A DNA stretch of 64,000 nucleotides, from assembly GCF_000620085.1 (NCBI RefSeq), contig NZ_JHVJ01000025.1:1-64000 (forward strand). The letters are read 5' to 3'. Origin of the DNA: Marinobacterium jannaschii DSM 6295 (lineage in GTDB: Bacteria; Pseudomonadota; Gammaproteobacteria; Pseudomonadales; Balneatricaceae). Of the stretch, positions 53,298 to 62,760 are shown one piece after another (within the stretch, counting starts at the first letter, position 1; each line of letters begins with the position of its first letter). The position numbers and the translations under genes were made by a program. Below the pieces are notes generated by a model that saw nothing but the letters and a program-made list of their open reading frames with translations, was not told where the DNA came from and made no database searches.

Positions 53298-53719
53298 CTT
53301 ATTATTCTCTCGCCGTTTTTACAGGGTAACCCGCCTGGCTATACAACAGTTTTCAGCCGGTCATCACCCATGGGGTCTGAAGTGATGACCACATTAACAA
53401 AATTGATCGAAACAAAATTTCAGTTATCAGACGCTAAGTTCAGCTGAGGCGACCTGCCTGTTTTTCACGCAGCCCCGAGCTCGTCCCCGGCCTTTTATCA
53501 CCGGCATCCTGCTCAGGCAGCAGATAGATCGGGCATTGCCGAACCCCGCCCGGGGATTAACCGGCCGGTGACTGTTGCGGAAAATGTCAGCCTGTCGAAA
53601 AAGCAGGTCGCCTCAGCGATAGTTCCTGTCTGTGCCGACTAAGGGATTTCATCAATAATGAAGTGGTTATAAGTGGCTGGAATCCCGGCCGAATCGCTGA
53701 ACCCGGCTAAGGAATCTCC
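53298..53719. other. 422-base divergent promoter region between arginine uptake and catabolism genes
   Basis: Holds the promoters of both the aotP and aruF operons and no gene. Its main feature is a perfect 15-bp inverted repeat with arms 145 bases apart. AT-rich tracts occur at 53385-53440. Confidence 0.6.
53443..53617. repeat. 15-bp perfect inverted repeat with distant arms
   Basis: GCTGAGGCGACCTGC at 53443-53457 and its exact complement GCAGGTCGCCTCAGC at 53603-53617. The arms are 145 bases apart, one nearer each divergent operon. This fits two operators for one regulator, with or without DNA looping. Confidence 0.6.
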
Positions 53720-54733
53720 ATGCTGACAATTCGCCCTCTGGCATTCTCCGATCTGCAGGCGCTGGAACGCCTGGCAGTCATCGCGGGCGGCAATCTGACT
53801 ACCCTGCCGGCTAACCGCGATCACCTGAGTGAACTGATTAACCGTACCCGCCAGTCGCTGCGACAGACCGTCAGCCGCCCCGGTGACCAGAGCTACCACT
53901 TTGTACTGGAAGACAGCGACGGTGAATTGCTGGGTATCGCCGGTATCGAAGCGGCGGTCGGCCTGAACTCTCCTTTCTACAGCTATCGTCTGGATGAAGT
54001 GGTTCATGCCTCCAGCGAGTTACGGGTGCATAACCGCATCCCTTCGATGCACCTGTGTCAGGATTTTGACGGTTACAGCCGGCTCTACACCTTTTACCTG
54101 ATTCCCCAGCATCGCACGGCCAGAAACCTGCAGCTGCTGTCGCGGGCACGACTGCTGTTTATGGCGCAGCATCCGCAACGCTTCGCCCATAAAACCCTGG
54201 CGGAACTGCAGGGCCTGGTCGATGAGCAGGGCCAGTCGCCGTTATGGGAATGCCTGGGACGGCACTTTTTCAGCATGGAGCTGGAGCGCGCCAACTATCT
54301 GACCGGCATCGATGCCAAAGGCTTTATTGCCGATCTGATGCCGCATTACCCGGTCTACCTGCCGATGCTGCCCGAAGCGGTGCGCAATACACTCGGTCAG
54401 CCACGCCCGGACATTGCCGACACCATGCAGCTGCTGACTGACGAAGGCTTCAGGCACCAGGGCTATGTGGATATCTTCGATGCCGGCCCGACACTGGAAG
54501 CCCGCACCGGTGGGATTCACAGTATTCGCGACAGCATTTCCTGTCCGCTGCGGCTCTGTGACTCAGCGTCCGGTGTTGAAGTGCTGGTCAGCAATACACG
54601 GCTGGAAGCATTCCGCTGTGCGATTACCCGGCTCGATCCTTCCCGCCCGATGCTTAGCGCCGCCACGGCACAACAGCTGGGGCTGGAAGACGGCGACGAC
54701 TTCCGCTTCATTCCGCTGTATCAGGCAGACTGA
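53720..54733 (+). CDS. aruF: Arginine/ornithine succinyltransferase, alpha subunit
   Basis: 337 residues of the AstA family: FVLEDSDGELLGIAGIEAAVG, LGRHFFSMELERANYL, ADLMPHYPVYLPMLP and VDIFDAGPTLEARTGGI. The PHYPVYLPMLP and TGGI-S-I features are closer to Pseudomonas AruF than to AruG. With the downstream paralogue it makes the heteromeric enzyme that succinylates arginine or ornithine with succinyl-CoA, the first step of the AST pathway. The later ast genes are not in the window. Confidence 0.88.
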   Translation: MLTIRPLAFSDLQALERLAVIAGGNLTTLPANRDHLSELINRTRQSLRQTVSRPGDQSYHFVLEDSDGELLGIAGIEAAVGLNSPFYSYRLDEVVHASSELRVHNRIPSMHLCQDFDGYSRLYTFYLIPQHRTARNLQLLSRARLLFMAQHPQRFAHKTLAELQGLVDEQGQSPLWECLGRHFFSMELERANYLTGIDAKGFIADLMPHYPVYLPMLPEAVRNTLGQPRPDIADTMQLLTDEGFRHQGYVDIFDAGPTLEARTGGIHSIRDSISCPLRLCDSASGVEVLVSNTRLEAFRCAITRLDPSRPMLSAATAQQLGLEDGDDFRFIPLYQAD

Positions 54734-54756
54734 ACGGGTACAAGAATAACCAAACG

Positions 54757-54775
54757 GAGCACCCCGGAGGTGCTC
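54757..54775 (+). terminator. Hairpin between aruF and aruG
   Basis: GAGCACC and GGTGCTC pair around CCGGA in the 118-base spacer. It may be an attenuator or mRNA-stabilising stem rather than a full stop, since aruG lacks an obvious promoter of its own. Confidence 0.45.
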
Positions 54776-54851
54776 TCTTACAGGCATCGACACTCAATAA
54801 CTATCAGATGCCGATCCGGCGCGTGCCGGTATCAGAGAGGAAAACGGAATT

Positions 54852-55880
54852 ATGATGGTAGTAAGACCCCTGAAAAAAGACGACTGGCAGGCACTGAGGG
54901 AACTGGCCCGCCAGACCGGTACCGGTTTCACTTCACTGCAGGACGATGATGATCAGGTAACGGCCCGGTTTGAAGCCGCTATCGAGGCATTTGCCAAGAG
55001 CGTTGCCAAGGAGATGGCAAACTACCTGTTTGTAATGGAAGACACCGACAGCGGCGAAGTCGTGGGTATCTGTGGTATCGAAGCGGCCGTGGGCCTGAGC
55101 GAACCCTGGTACAACTTCCGTGTCGGCACCCTGGTACACGCGTCTCGCGACCTCAGCATCTACAACCAGATCAGCACCTTGACCAACAGTAATGACCATA
55201 CCGGCCATTCAGAGGTCTGCACGCTGTTTTTGCGTCCGGACTACCGCCGTGACCGTAACGGTCACCTGTTGTCCAAATCACGCTTCCTGTTTATGGCTGA
55301 ATTCCCGCACATGTTCCACGAGAACGTGATCGCAGAGATGCGCGGCTATTCGGATGAGAACGGGGTATCTCCATTCTGGGAAGGGCTGGGCCGTCACTTC
55401 TTCTCCATCGACTTCGCCGAAGCCGATATGCAGAGCGCCAAAAGCAAGAGCTTTATCGCCGAGCTGATGCCAAAACATACGATCTATGCCAACCTGCTGC
55501 CGCCGGCGGCACAGGATGCAATCAGCCAGACCCACAAGAATACCGTACCGGCCCGCAAGCTGCTGGAGGCCGAGGGATTCCGCTACACCGGCTACATCGA
55601 TATTTTCGATGGAGGCCCGTTGCTGGAGTCACGGGTACAGGATATCCGTGCCGTGCGTGACAGCCGCTACGCCAAGGCGATCGTGGGCGAGCTGGAAAAG
55701 GAAGGTCCGATGTATCTGGTCGGCAGCACCTCTTTCGATAACTACCGCTGCTGTATGACACCGATTGAACTTGAAGGCGCAAATGTGGCCCGCATTCCGC
55801 CGGCCGTCGCCGATGCGCTGCAGGTCAGCGAGGGCGACACCCTGCGTATCGTGCCGCTGTTCCCGGTACCGCAGTACTAA
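54852..55880 (+). CDS. aruG: Arginine N-succinyltransferase, beta subunit
   Basis: 342 residues, paralogous to the preceding gene: TGTGFTSLQDDDDQV, GICGIEAAVGLSEPWYNFRVG, CTLFLRPDYRRDRNGHLLSKSRFLFMAEF, PFWEGLGRHFFSIDF and DIFDGGPLLE are AruG/AstA features. GAGGAAAA precedes the first of two ATG codons. It is half of the two-subunit form of the enzyme known from Pseudomonas; enterics use a single AstA. Confidence 0.9.
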   Translation: MMVVRPLKKDDWQALRELARQTGTGFTSLQDDDDQVTARFEAAIEAFAKSVAKEMANYLFVMEDTDSGEVVGICGIEAAVGLSEPWYNFRVGTLVHASRDLSIYNQISTLTNSNDHTGHSEVCTLFLRPDYRRDRNGHLLSKSRFLFMAEFPHMFHENVIAEMRGYSDENGVSPFWEGLGRHFFSIDFAEADMQSAKSKSFIAELMPKHTIYANLLPPAAQDAISQTHKNTVPARKLLEAEGFRYTGYIDIFDGGPLLESRVQDIRAVRDSRYAKAIVGELEKEGPMYLVGSTSFDNYRCCMTPIELEGANVARIPPAVADALQVSEGDTLRIVPLFPVPQY

Positions 55881-55905
55881 TCCGGCCTGACCGGAAAAAT
55901 CCGCA

Positions 55906-55926
55906 GGCAGGCCTTCACGGCCTGCC
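55906..55926. terminator. Hairpin at the convergent aruG/yibQ junction
   Basis: GGCAGGCC and GGCCTGCC pair around TTCAC. The stem covers the last codons of the minus-strand gene, so it can serve both transcripts. Confidence 0.6.
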
Positions 55927-56721
55927 TTCCAGCGCCAGCAGAGGCTGTAGCTGCTGACGTAATTCAACCAGCTCTATCCCCTGCGCCCTCAGCCTGGGCA
56001 ACCTTTCCGCCAGATAGCTCAGCGTTTCCGGATAGGGATGGCCAATAACCACCACCACCGGCTGCTGTTCCGCCAACCTGACTGCACGCTGAAACTGATG
56101 GGCAATCGCCTGTCTGTCCCGCCGATGATCAAGGAATACATGCCGCCGAAGCGAGGGGATCTGATTCTCCCGGGCTTTCTGCCATGCCACCGATCCGACC
56201 GTGGTATAGCTGTCGACAAAGAAAAGCTGTAATCGCCGGGCCTCTTCCATTACCCACTGCATCGCCTGCGGCTGGCGTGTCAGCAATGATCCCATATGAT
56301 TATTGAAGCCTTCGACATAAGGTACGGCAGCCACCGCCTCACGCATCACTGACTGCAGCTTTTGACGAGGCTGATCGGGTAGCAGTGCTCCCGGCCCCAG
56401 CGCAAGCCCGGCGTTATTTGCCATCGGCAGGTGCAGCATAACGGTGCGCCCCGACTGATGCACGGCTTTCGCCAGGGAACGGGCATGGGGGGTGTGGGGC
56501 AGGATTGCATAGCTGATCGGCCCGGGTAACGCCACCGCCTCCCGGCCGCGACGCAGGTTATTCCCCAGGTCATCAAGAATCAGTACCAGGCGCTTGGTCA
56601 CCGGCGGGTACGGAGCCGCTTCAGCCTGCGGCATGTCAGCAGGCTGTGTTTCAGCGGATGCGCAGAGAGAGAGGCTGCCGGTACCGATATACAGCAGTAC
56701 CAGCAGGCAACGCCACAGCAT
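55915..56721 (-). CDS. yibQ: Divergent polysaccharide deacetylase family protein (YibQ)
   Basis: 268 residues with a signal peptide (LLVLLYIGTGSLSLCASAE). KRLVLILDDLGNN holds the conserved Asp pair; GRTVMLHLPMANNAGLALGPGAL and YVEGFNNHMGSLLTR include the His and Asn-His motifs of the family. It is probably periplasmic and acts on glycan. It overlaps ctpA by one base at the end of the envC-ctpA-yibQ row. Confidence 0.9.
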   Translation of the reverse strand: MLWRCLLVLLYIGTGSLSLCASAETQPADMPQAEAAPYPPVTKRLVLILDDLGNNLRRGREAVALPGPISYAILPHTPHARSLAKAVHQSGRTVMLHLPMANNAGLALGPGALLPDQPRQKLQSVMREAVAAVPYVEGFNNHMGSLLTRQPQAMQWVMEEARRLQLFFVDSYTTVGSVAWQKARENQIPSLRRHVFLDHRRDRQAIAHQFQRAVRLAEQQPVVVVIGHPYPETLSYLAERLPRLRAQGIELVELRQQLQPLLALEGRP

Positions 56722-58019
56722 CAGTTACTACGAACGATACGCAGGGCTTTCAGCAGATTAAGCGCTTCATAGAGCTGGTAGTCGGAGCGCGCCAGATTGA
56801 CCTCTGCCGGTTCGGCTGCCGCATCCGCCTCAGCGACTCCGTTGCCGTTCTCCAGATGGCCGCTCAGATCAGCTTCCTTCACCAGATGATTCTGCTCATC
56901 CGCCAGCTGCAACTCAGCTTCTTCAACCCGGATATCCGGCACGATTCCCTGGGCCTGGATCGAGCGGCCGTTCGGGGTGTAGTAGCGCGCTGTAGTCAGC
57001 TTCACCGCTCGCTTATCGGCCAGCGGCAATACCGTCTGAACGGAACCCTTACCGAAGCTGTCGGTCCCCATCACTACCGCACGCTTATGATCCTGCAGCG
57101 CACCGGCGACAATCTCCGATGCCGAAGCAGAACCGCCATTGATCAGTACCACCAGCGGCAGATCACCGGCTTCGGTTTCACTGGTCGCACTGAAGCGGGA
57201 ATCGGTATTCGGAATGCGGCCTTCGGTATAGACGATCAGGCCGCTGTCGATGAACACATCGGAGACATCCACCGCCGCCTGCAATACACCGCCCGGGTTG
57301 TTTCGCAGATCCAGCACCAGGCCATTCAGCTCACCCTTCTCGCGCAGCTTGTTCAGCTGCTTGATCATTTCGTTGCCGGATGCCACCTGGAACTGGGTAA
57401 TACGCAGGTAACCGTAGCCCTCTTCCAGCATACGGCTCTTCACACTGGAAACATGGATGATGTCGCGCACCACTTTGATCTTCAACGGCTTATCTTCGCC
57501 GTCACGGATAATGGTGAGGACAATCGGCTCGCCGGGCTTGCCGCGCATGATATTCACAGCCTCATCCAGCGACAGGCCGCTGACCGGCGTATCGCCAAGG
57601 CGGGTAATCAGGTCACCCGCTTTAACACCGGCCTTCTGGGCCGGAGTGTCATCGATGGGGGTAACCACACGGATATAGGGTTCCTGCAGGCTGACTTCGA
57701 TACCCAGGCCGCCAAACTCGCCACTGGTATGCACCTGCAGTGATTCGAAATCATCGGCATCGAGGTAGGAGGAATGGGGGTCCAGGCCTGCCAGCATTCC
57801 ACGTACGGCATCTTCCAGCAGTTTGGCATCATCGACCGGTTCGACATAAGCCTTCTTAATGCGCTCAAACACCTCACTGAACAGGCGTAATTCCGTCAAC
57901 GGCAGCGTATCAGCCGATTCCTTAGGCTCTTCAGCGGCCTGCAACGGGGCGCTGCACAAGGCAGTCACGGTGGCTGCCAGCAGAGATTTTTTCAGCACTT
58001 CAATTACTGCCGTTTTCAT
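56721..58019 (-). CDS. ctpA: C-terminal processing protease (S41 family)
   Basis: 432 residues: signal peptide (about 1-28), PDZ domain about 95-185, and S41 protease with the catalytic Ser in GGSASASEIVAGAL (about 296-308) and Lys324 in SFGKGSVQ. Periplasmic CtpA-type proteases trim lipoproteins and cell-wall hydrolases. Located between envC and yibQ, it likely adjusts cell-wall remodelling. Confidence 0.94.
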   Translation of the reverse strand: MKTAVIEVLKKSLLAATVTALCSAPLQAAEEPKESADTLPLTELRLFSEVFERIKKAYVEPVDDAKLLEDAVRGMLAGLDPHSSYLDADDFESLQVHTSGEFGGLGIEVSLQEPYIRVVTPIDDTPAQKAGVKAGDLITRLGDTPVSGLSLDEAVNIMRGKPGEPIVLTIIRDGEDKPLKIKVVRDIIHVSSVKSRMLEEGYGYLRITQFQVASGNEMIKQLNKLREKGELNGLVLDLRNNPGGVLQAAVDVSDVFIDSGLIVYTEGRIPNTDSRFSATSETEAGDLPLVVLINGGSASASEIVAGALQDHKRAVVMGTDSFGKGSVQTVLPLADKRAVKLTTARYYTPNGRSIQAQGIVPDIRVEEAELQLADEQNHLVKEADLSGHLENGNGVAEADAAAEPAEVNLARSDYQLYEALNLLKALRIVRSN

Positions 58020-58229
58020 AGATCTGTTCCTTTCCCGGTTGCCCGGTTAAATCAAAAAAATCATCCTGCCGCCCTGATAGCCTGAGGCGACGGCTCTGCA
58101 ACTACGGCTCTGCGGCCCTTGCGGCCGGCTGATAGCAGCCCTTTGCAGCTTTGCGCCTGACCTTGGTCTGCCGCTGCTGTAAGACAACGAAGGGCCGCCG
58201 CAGGTTCAGCTAAAAGCCACATCGGGGCA

Positions 58230-59369
58230 TTAACCCCTGCGTCCCAGCCAGCGCTGCGGGTTATCCGCTTTACCGTTGCGTCGTATAGCAAAGTAAAGGC
58301 CAGATTCGCTCTGTCCTCCACTGCGACCGACGGCCGCCACCACATCCCCGGCCGAAACCCAGTCGCCAACATCACGGTTAATACTCTGATTATGGCCATA
58401 AAGCGACAGATAGTTATCGCCATGATCAATAATAATCACCAGGCCGTAGCCGCGCAGGAAGTCTGCAAACACGACCCGGCCATGGTGAATCGCCTTAACC
58501 GCATGACCGTCACGGCCGGAGATAAAGATACCATCGTAACGGATATTGTCCCGGTTACTGCCAAAGGTACGCCGCACGCTGCCCTTCAAAGGCCAGGGCA
58601 GCTTCCCTTTAAGCGTCCTGAAGGCTTTGTCATTATGCACCAGCTGGGCAGCATCCAGAGAGCGCTTAATCTCCTTCAGTACCTTGCCGAGGCGCTGCTG
58701 ATCGGCACGATAGCGCGCCAGCTGACGTTTATCAGTTTTGATCTCGGCCTGAACCTTGGCCAGCAGATTCCTGCGCTTGCCCTGTTCAGCCTCAAGACGA
58801 ACGGCCTCAGCTTTCTGCCGTTTCAGCTTAGCGGCAATATCCAGCTCTACGCTGTTCAGGTCTGTTTCGGTACTGCCAAGATCAGCCAGGGTGTTGCGGA
58901 ACTGCTCGATCCGGGTCAGCAGTGAGCGGCTGATCTTGTCGTGATAGCGCAGCATCCGGGAGACCTCCTCCGGATCTTTCTGGCTGAGGATCAGCTGCAG
59001 GCGTGGCAGATTGCCCTGACGGTACTGGTCGCGGATCTGTAGCCGGATCACCTGGCGTAACCGGACCAGATCACGACGCAGGCTGTCACGCTTTTTCTCC
59101 AACCCGCCGGCGTTGCTGCGCAACTTTTTAAGTTTACGCTCAAGGCTGCGGATCGAACGGCTCAGGGTCGCAATCTCCCGCTCACTGGATTGCAGTGCAC
59201 GGCTCAGCTCAGAGGCTTTGCTCTGCTGCTTTTTCAGGTCCCGTTGCAGTGCGCTGATATTCTGGCGCAGCTTTTTAAGCTGGCTTTCGGTGGCATCTTT
59301 GGCGGCGACCGCCGGCAGTGCCAGCAATAACGCCAGAAGCAGGACCAGGGGGGTAAAAAGCTTGCGCAT
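58230..59369 (-). CDS. envC: Murein hydrolase activator EnvC
   Basis: 379 residues: signal peptide (MRKLFTPLVLLLALLLALPAVAA), a long coiled coil about 25-250 rich in Leu/Lys/Arg/Gln, and a C-terminal LytM domain about 275-375 (VKAIHHGRVVFADFLRGYGLVIIIDHG ... SLYGHNQS). As in E. coli EnvC the LytM zinc site is degenerate: the usual H-x-H reads LYF. It activates septal amidases through FtsEX rather than cutting peptidoglycan itself. Confidence 0.93.
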   Translation of the reverse strand: MRKLFTPLVLLLALLLALPAVAAKDATESQLKKLRQNISALQRDLKKQQSKASELSRALQSSEREIATLSRSIRSLERKLKKLRSNAGGLEKKRDSLRRDLVRLRQVIRLQIRDQYRQGNLPRLQLILSQKDPEEVSRMLRYHDKISRSLLTRIEQFRNTLADLGSTETDLNSVELDIAAKLKRQKAEAVRLEAEQGKRRNLLAKVQAEIKTDKRQLARYRADQQRLGKVLKEIKRSLDAAQLVHNDKAFRTLKGKLPWPLKGSVRRTFGSNRDNIRYDGIFISGRDGHAVKAIHHGRVVFADFLRGYGLVIIIDHGDNYLSLYGHNQSINRDVGDWVSAGDVVAAVGRSGGQSESGLYFAIRRNGKADNPQRWLGRRG

Positions 59370-59415
59370 ATTGAGAGTACGGGAGTGCAGCCGGGCTGCA
59401 CGCCCTCATTCCGGC

Positions 59416-60963
59416 TTAGTGAATTTCAGCCAGAATCTGACCGGTCATCTCTGCCGGCGCTTCGATATCCATCAGGTACAGCAGGGTCGGAGCCAGGTCG
59501 CAGAGGGCACCATTTTTCAGCGTCAGGCGATCCTTACGCGGACCGTCATAGACCACGGCAACCGGCCAGTTAGTGTGGGATGTGTGGGGCTGGCCGGTGT
59601 TCGGATTCACCATCAGCTCGACATTGCCGTGATCCGCAGTGATCAGGGTTTCACCATCCACTTCGGCCATTGCTTCCAGCACCTGACGGACACTGTTATC
59701 GATCACCTCACAGGCCTGTACGGCGGCATCAAACTTACCGGTATGGCCAACCATATCGCCATTGGCAAAGTTACAGACGATCAGGTCGTGCTTACGGCTA
59801 CGGATCGCTGCCACCAGCTTTTCTGTGACTTCCGGCGCACTCATCTCCGGCTGCAGGTCATAGGTCGCGACGTCCGGAGACGGCACCAGAATCCGCTCTT
59901 CGCCCTCATATACCGCTTCCTGACCGCCGTTAAAGAAGAAGGTCACATGGGCATACTTCTCGGTCTCGGCAATGCGCAGCTGGGTTTTACCCAGGCCGGA
60001 CAGGTATTCACCCAGGTCGTTGCTGATGGTTGCCGGAGGATAGGCACATTCGGCCTGAATATCGGCCGCATATTCGGTCATCATCACATAAGCCGACAGA
60101 TTCAGCGGCTGACGCTCAAAACCATCAAAGGCGCTATCGACGAAGGCACGGGTGATTTCGCGGGCACGGTCCGGCCGGAAATTGGCGCAGATCACGGTAT
60201 CGCCATCCTCAACCCGGGCAACCGCAGTACCCTGCTGATCGACAATCACAGTCGCCGGTACAAACTCATCGTTTTCATCACGCTCGTAAGCAGCATTCAG
60301 TGCATCAACGGCAGAAGTTGCCTGATATTCGGACTGACCCAGCACCATCGCTTCATAGGCAGGCTGGACGCGGTTCCAGCGATTATCCCGGTCCATGGCA
60401 TAGTAGCGTCCGGTCACCGAGGCAATCTTGCCCTTACCAATCTGTGCCAGCTTAGCTTCGGCCGCGGCCAGTGATGGCTCTGCGGAACGCGGCGGCATAT
60501 CACGGCCATCAAGAATTGCGTGCAGGTAGATCTGTTCTGCGCCTCGCTTTACGGCCAGCTCCATCAGCGCGAAGATATGCTCCTCATGGGAATGCACCCC
60601 GCCTGGCGAAAGCAGGCCCAGCAGATGCACCGCCTTGCCAGCGGCAACGGCTTTATCAATTGCACCGACCAGCACATCGTTGTCAAAGAAATCACCGTCT
60701 TCAATCGCCTTGGAGATGCGGGTGAAGTTCTGATAGACGATGCGGCCCGCACCGATATTCATATGTCCGACCTCAGAATTACCCATCTGCCCGTCAGGCA
60801 GGCCGACCGCCATACCGGAAGTTTCGATGCGTGCATTCGGATTATTTGCCAGCAGAGCATCCCATACCGGGGTATTGGCAACGTCAATTGCGGAGGATTC
60901 GGAGGACTCGACGCCGAAGCCGTCGAGAATGATCAGTGCTTTTGGAGAGCGCGTGTCAGTCAT
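59416..60963 (-). CDS. gpmI: 2,3-bisphosphoglycerate-independent phosphoglycerate mutase
   Basis: 515 residues. Metal-binding Asp14 in IILDGFG, phosphate-accepting Ser63 in [17 protein letters not shown], and the alkaline-phosphatase-fold motifs [12 protein letters not shown] and ITADHGN. It interconverts 3- and 2-phosphoglycerate with Mn. It precedes envC, the standard gammaproteobacterial order. Confidence 0.97.
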   Translation of the reverse strand: MTDTRSPKALIILDGFGVESSESSAIDVANTPVWDALLANNPNARIETSGMAVGLPDGQMGNSEVGHMNIGAGRIVYQNFTRISKAIEDGDFFDNDVLVGAIDKAVAAGKAVHLLGLLSPGGVHSHEEHIFALMELAVKRGAEQIYLHAILDGRDMPPRSAEPSLAAAEAKLAQIGKGKIASVTGRYYAMDRDNRWNRVQPAYEAMVLGQSEYQATSAVDALNAAYERDENDEFVPATVIVDQQGTAVARVEDGDTVICANFRPDRAREITRAFVDSAFDGFERQPLNLSAYVMMTEYAADIQAECAYPPATISNDLGEYLSGLGKTQLRIAETEKYAHVTFFFNGGQEAVYEGEERILVPSPDVATYDLQPEMSAPEVTEKLVAAIRSRKHDLIVCNFANGDMVGHTGKFDAAVQACEVIDNSVRQVLEAMAEVDGETLITADHGNVELMVNPNTGQPHTSHTNWPVAVVYDGPRKDRLTLKNGALCDLAPTLLYLMDIEAPAEMTGQILAEIH

Positions 60964-61272
60964 ATTGTGGTGTTCGGCTACTTTCAGTTAGTGAAATGAG
61001 GGCAAATATTACACCGATTCAGGTGACAAGACTAACGATGGCCCGGAATAAGGCGCGCTTCAGTACTATGTTTTTAGCTCAGCGCCTTATCCCTGCCGAA
61101 TCTGCATTGTATACTTAGCGCCTCCTGAGGAACCGCTTATGGCAGCAGAGCTTTTCAGTCACACTCCGGCACTGAAAAACACGCCTGCTCCGATAACTGC
61201 CGGCTCCCTAATTTCGCCCTGGCCAGGGACGGCAGTAAGCCCGCCCCGGCGCCTGACTAGTTGGAAAGAGAG
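60964..61272 (+). other. 309-base spacer before the rhodanese gene
   Basis: Contains a perfect 9-bp inverted repeat ATAAGGCGC (61048-61056) / GCGCCTTAT (61082-61090), a TATACT -10-like box at 61110-61115, and a possible short upstream reading frame starting at 61139. The gpmI promoter must lie at its left edge. Confidence 0.45.
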
Positions 61273-61288
61273 ATGGAACAACTGCTAG
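61139..61288 (+). CDS. Possible 49-codon upstream ORF overlapping the rhodanese start
   Basis: ATG 61139 has GAGGA about 6-9 bases upstream and lies about 25 bases after a TATACT box. The frame gives MAAELFSHTPALKNTPAPIT and ends WKERWNNC, with the stop 16 bases inside the rhodanese gene, an arrangement that would couple translation. The product is Pro/Thr-rich with no recognised motif. It may simply be a fortuitous frame. Confidence 0.25.
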   Translation: MAAELFSHTPALKNTPAPITAGSLISPWPGTAVSPPRRLTSWKERWNNC

Positions 61289-61686
61289 AGTTTGTCACCA
61301 ATCATATTATGCTGGTTGCGGCCTGGGGCCTCACCCTGGCGCTGTTTCTGTGGAACGAAAACCGAAAAGGCGGCAAGTCGGTCACTCCGGCAGAGGCTAC
61401 TCAGCTGATCAACAAAGAAGATGCCCTGGTGCTCGACATCCGTAACAAGAAAGAGTGGGAAACCGGCCATATCACCAGCGCCCGTCACATTCCGGTGACT
61501 GAGCTGGACCGCCGTATCGATGAGCTGCAGAAATTCAGCAGTAAACCGGTTATCGTTGTCTGCAACCTGGGACAAACAGCGGGCAGCGCCGTGAAAAAGC
61601 TGAAAGCGGCCGGGTTTGAAAACAGCCTGCGCCTGTCCGGTGGCATGACTGAATGGAAGGCCCAGAACCTTCCGATTGTGAAGTAA
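61273..61686 (+). CDS. Membrane-anchored rhodanese-domain protein
   Basis: 137 residues from ATG 61273 (GGAAAGAG upstream). An N-terminal membrane helix (HIMLVAAWGLTLALFLW) precedes a single rhodanese domain with DALVLDIRNKKEWETGHI and the active-site Cys loop VVVCNLGQTAGSA. It may relay sulfur or act as a redox sensor. It starts the conserved rhodanese-grxC-secB set. Confidence 0.9.
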   Translation: MEQLLEFVTNHIMLVAAWGLTLALFLWNENRKGGKSVTPAEATQLINKEDALVLDIRNKKEWETGHITSARHIPVTELDRRIDELQKFSSKPVIVVCNLGQTAGSAVKKLKAAGFENSLRLSGGMTEWKAQNLPIVK

Positions 61687-61687
61687 G

Positions 61688-61942
61688 ATGAAACCGATAC
61701 TGATCTACTCAAATGACTGGTGCCCCTTCTGCCGTCGGGCAAAGATGCTGCTGGATAGCAAAGGTGCGCAATACCAGGAGATCAACGTTGAAGAGCAGCC
61801 GCAGAAACGTCTGGAGATGATGGAGCGCAGCGGACGCCGCACCGTGCCTCAGATCTTCATTGGTGAAACCCATGTGGGTGGCTGTGATGAACTTTTCGCC
61901 ATGGAGCGCCAGGGAACACTGGACCCGCTTCTGGCTAACTGA
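61688..61942 (+). CDS. grxC: Glutaredoxin 3
   Basis: 84 residues: YSNDWCPFCRRAKMLL contains the CPFC redox centre, and RTVPQIFIGETHVGGCDEL the cis-Pro and glutathione-binding GG motifs. It starts one base after the rhodanese stop and precedes secB, as in many gammaproteobacteria. Confidence 0.96.
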   Translation: MKPILIYSNDWCPFCRRAKMLLDSKGAQYQEINVEEQPQKRLEMMERSGRRTVPQIFIGETHVGGCDELFAMERQGTLDPLLAN

Positions 61943-61968
61943 AACTTTTGTAAGGCTAAGGATTGATC

Positions 61969-62448
61969 ATGTCCGAGAACGAACAGAACCAGGCAGCAGA
62001 ACAACAGGAACCACAGTTCGCGGTTCAGCGTATCTACGTAAAAGATGCATCACTGGAGTCTCCTAATGCTCCTGAGATCTTCACTAAGCAGTGGCAGCCA
62101 GAGATCAACCTGGACCTGAACAGCCGTACCCAGCAGTTGGGCGAGAACGCCTTCGAAGTGGTACTGACTGTTACCGTAACGGTTAAGAACGAAGACGAAA
62201 CTGCGTTCCTGGTGGAAGTACAGCAGGCGGGCATCTTCACCATCGCGGGCCTGGAAGAGATGGAACTGCGCCACACCCTGGGTGCGTTCTGCCCGAACAT
62301 TCTGTTCCCTTATGCGCGTGAAACCATCGATACTATGGTTACCAAAGCGAGCTTCCCTCCACTGATGCTGGCACCGGTTAACTTCGATGCCCTGTTTGCA
62401 CAGCAGATGGCTCAGCAGGAAGCTGAAGCGGCAGAAGCACAGCACTAA
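61969..62448 (+). CDS. secB: Protein-export chaperone SecB
   Basis: 159 residues from ATG 61969 (AAGGA upstream; an ATC-containing extension from 61963 is unlikely). [30 protein letters not shown] and [34 protein letters not shown] are the SecB tetramer core. It keeps preproteins unfolded and passes them to SecA. A strong terminator follows. Confidence 0.97.
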   Translation: MSENEQNQAAEQQEPQFAVQRIYVKDASLESPNAPEIFTKQWQPEINLDLNSRTQQLGENAFEVVLTVTVTVKNEDETAFLVEVQQAGIFTIAGLEEMELRHTLGAFCPNILFPYARETIDTMVTKASFPPLMLAPVNFDALFAQQMAQQEAEAAEAQH

Positions 62449-62454
62449 GCTGTT

Positions 62455-62483
62455 CAGGCAGAGGCTTTCCCGGCCTCTGCCTG
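62455..62483 (+). terminator. Terminator after secB
   Basis: CAGGCAGAGGC and GCCTCTGCCTG pair perfectly (11 bp) around TTTCCCG, followed by TTTCCCC, 6 bases after the stop codon. Confidence 0.85.
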
Positions 62484-62760
62484 TTTCCCCCTCCCCCACC
62501 GCAACATCTGACTTCATCCCCCTTTTCCCTCTGCCCCTGAAAATCAACGATTAAGCTTGCTGAGCGCGGCCTTCGCCTCACAGCAACTTCCCTGTATCCG
62601 CCACTGCCCGGCGTAAAAACGACTATTGTTATCAGGTACGGTTGCGCTGAAGGGGAGCCACGTCACCAGATGACCCCGTCCTCCTGCAGCTGCCGACCCG
62701 TGCATGCGGCTCTGGTGCCATTAGGCCACCGGGCCACCCAACGCAGGCGGAGGAATAAAA

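Noticed and set aside
58020-58229. Possible small gene between envC and ctpA
   Set aside because: The spacer is GC-rich with short repeats (CGGCTCTGC twice), but the open frame there lacks a ribosome site and overlaps the end of envC.
59113-60474. Long open frame (453 codons) antisense to envC and gpmI
   Set aside because: It crosses two well-supported genes on the other strand and shows no domain.
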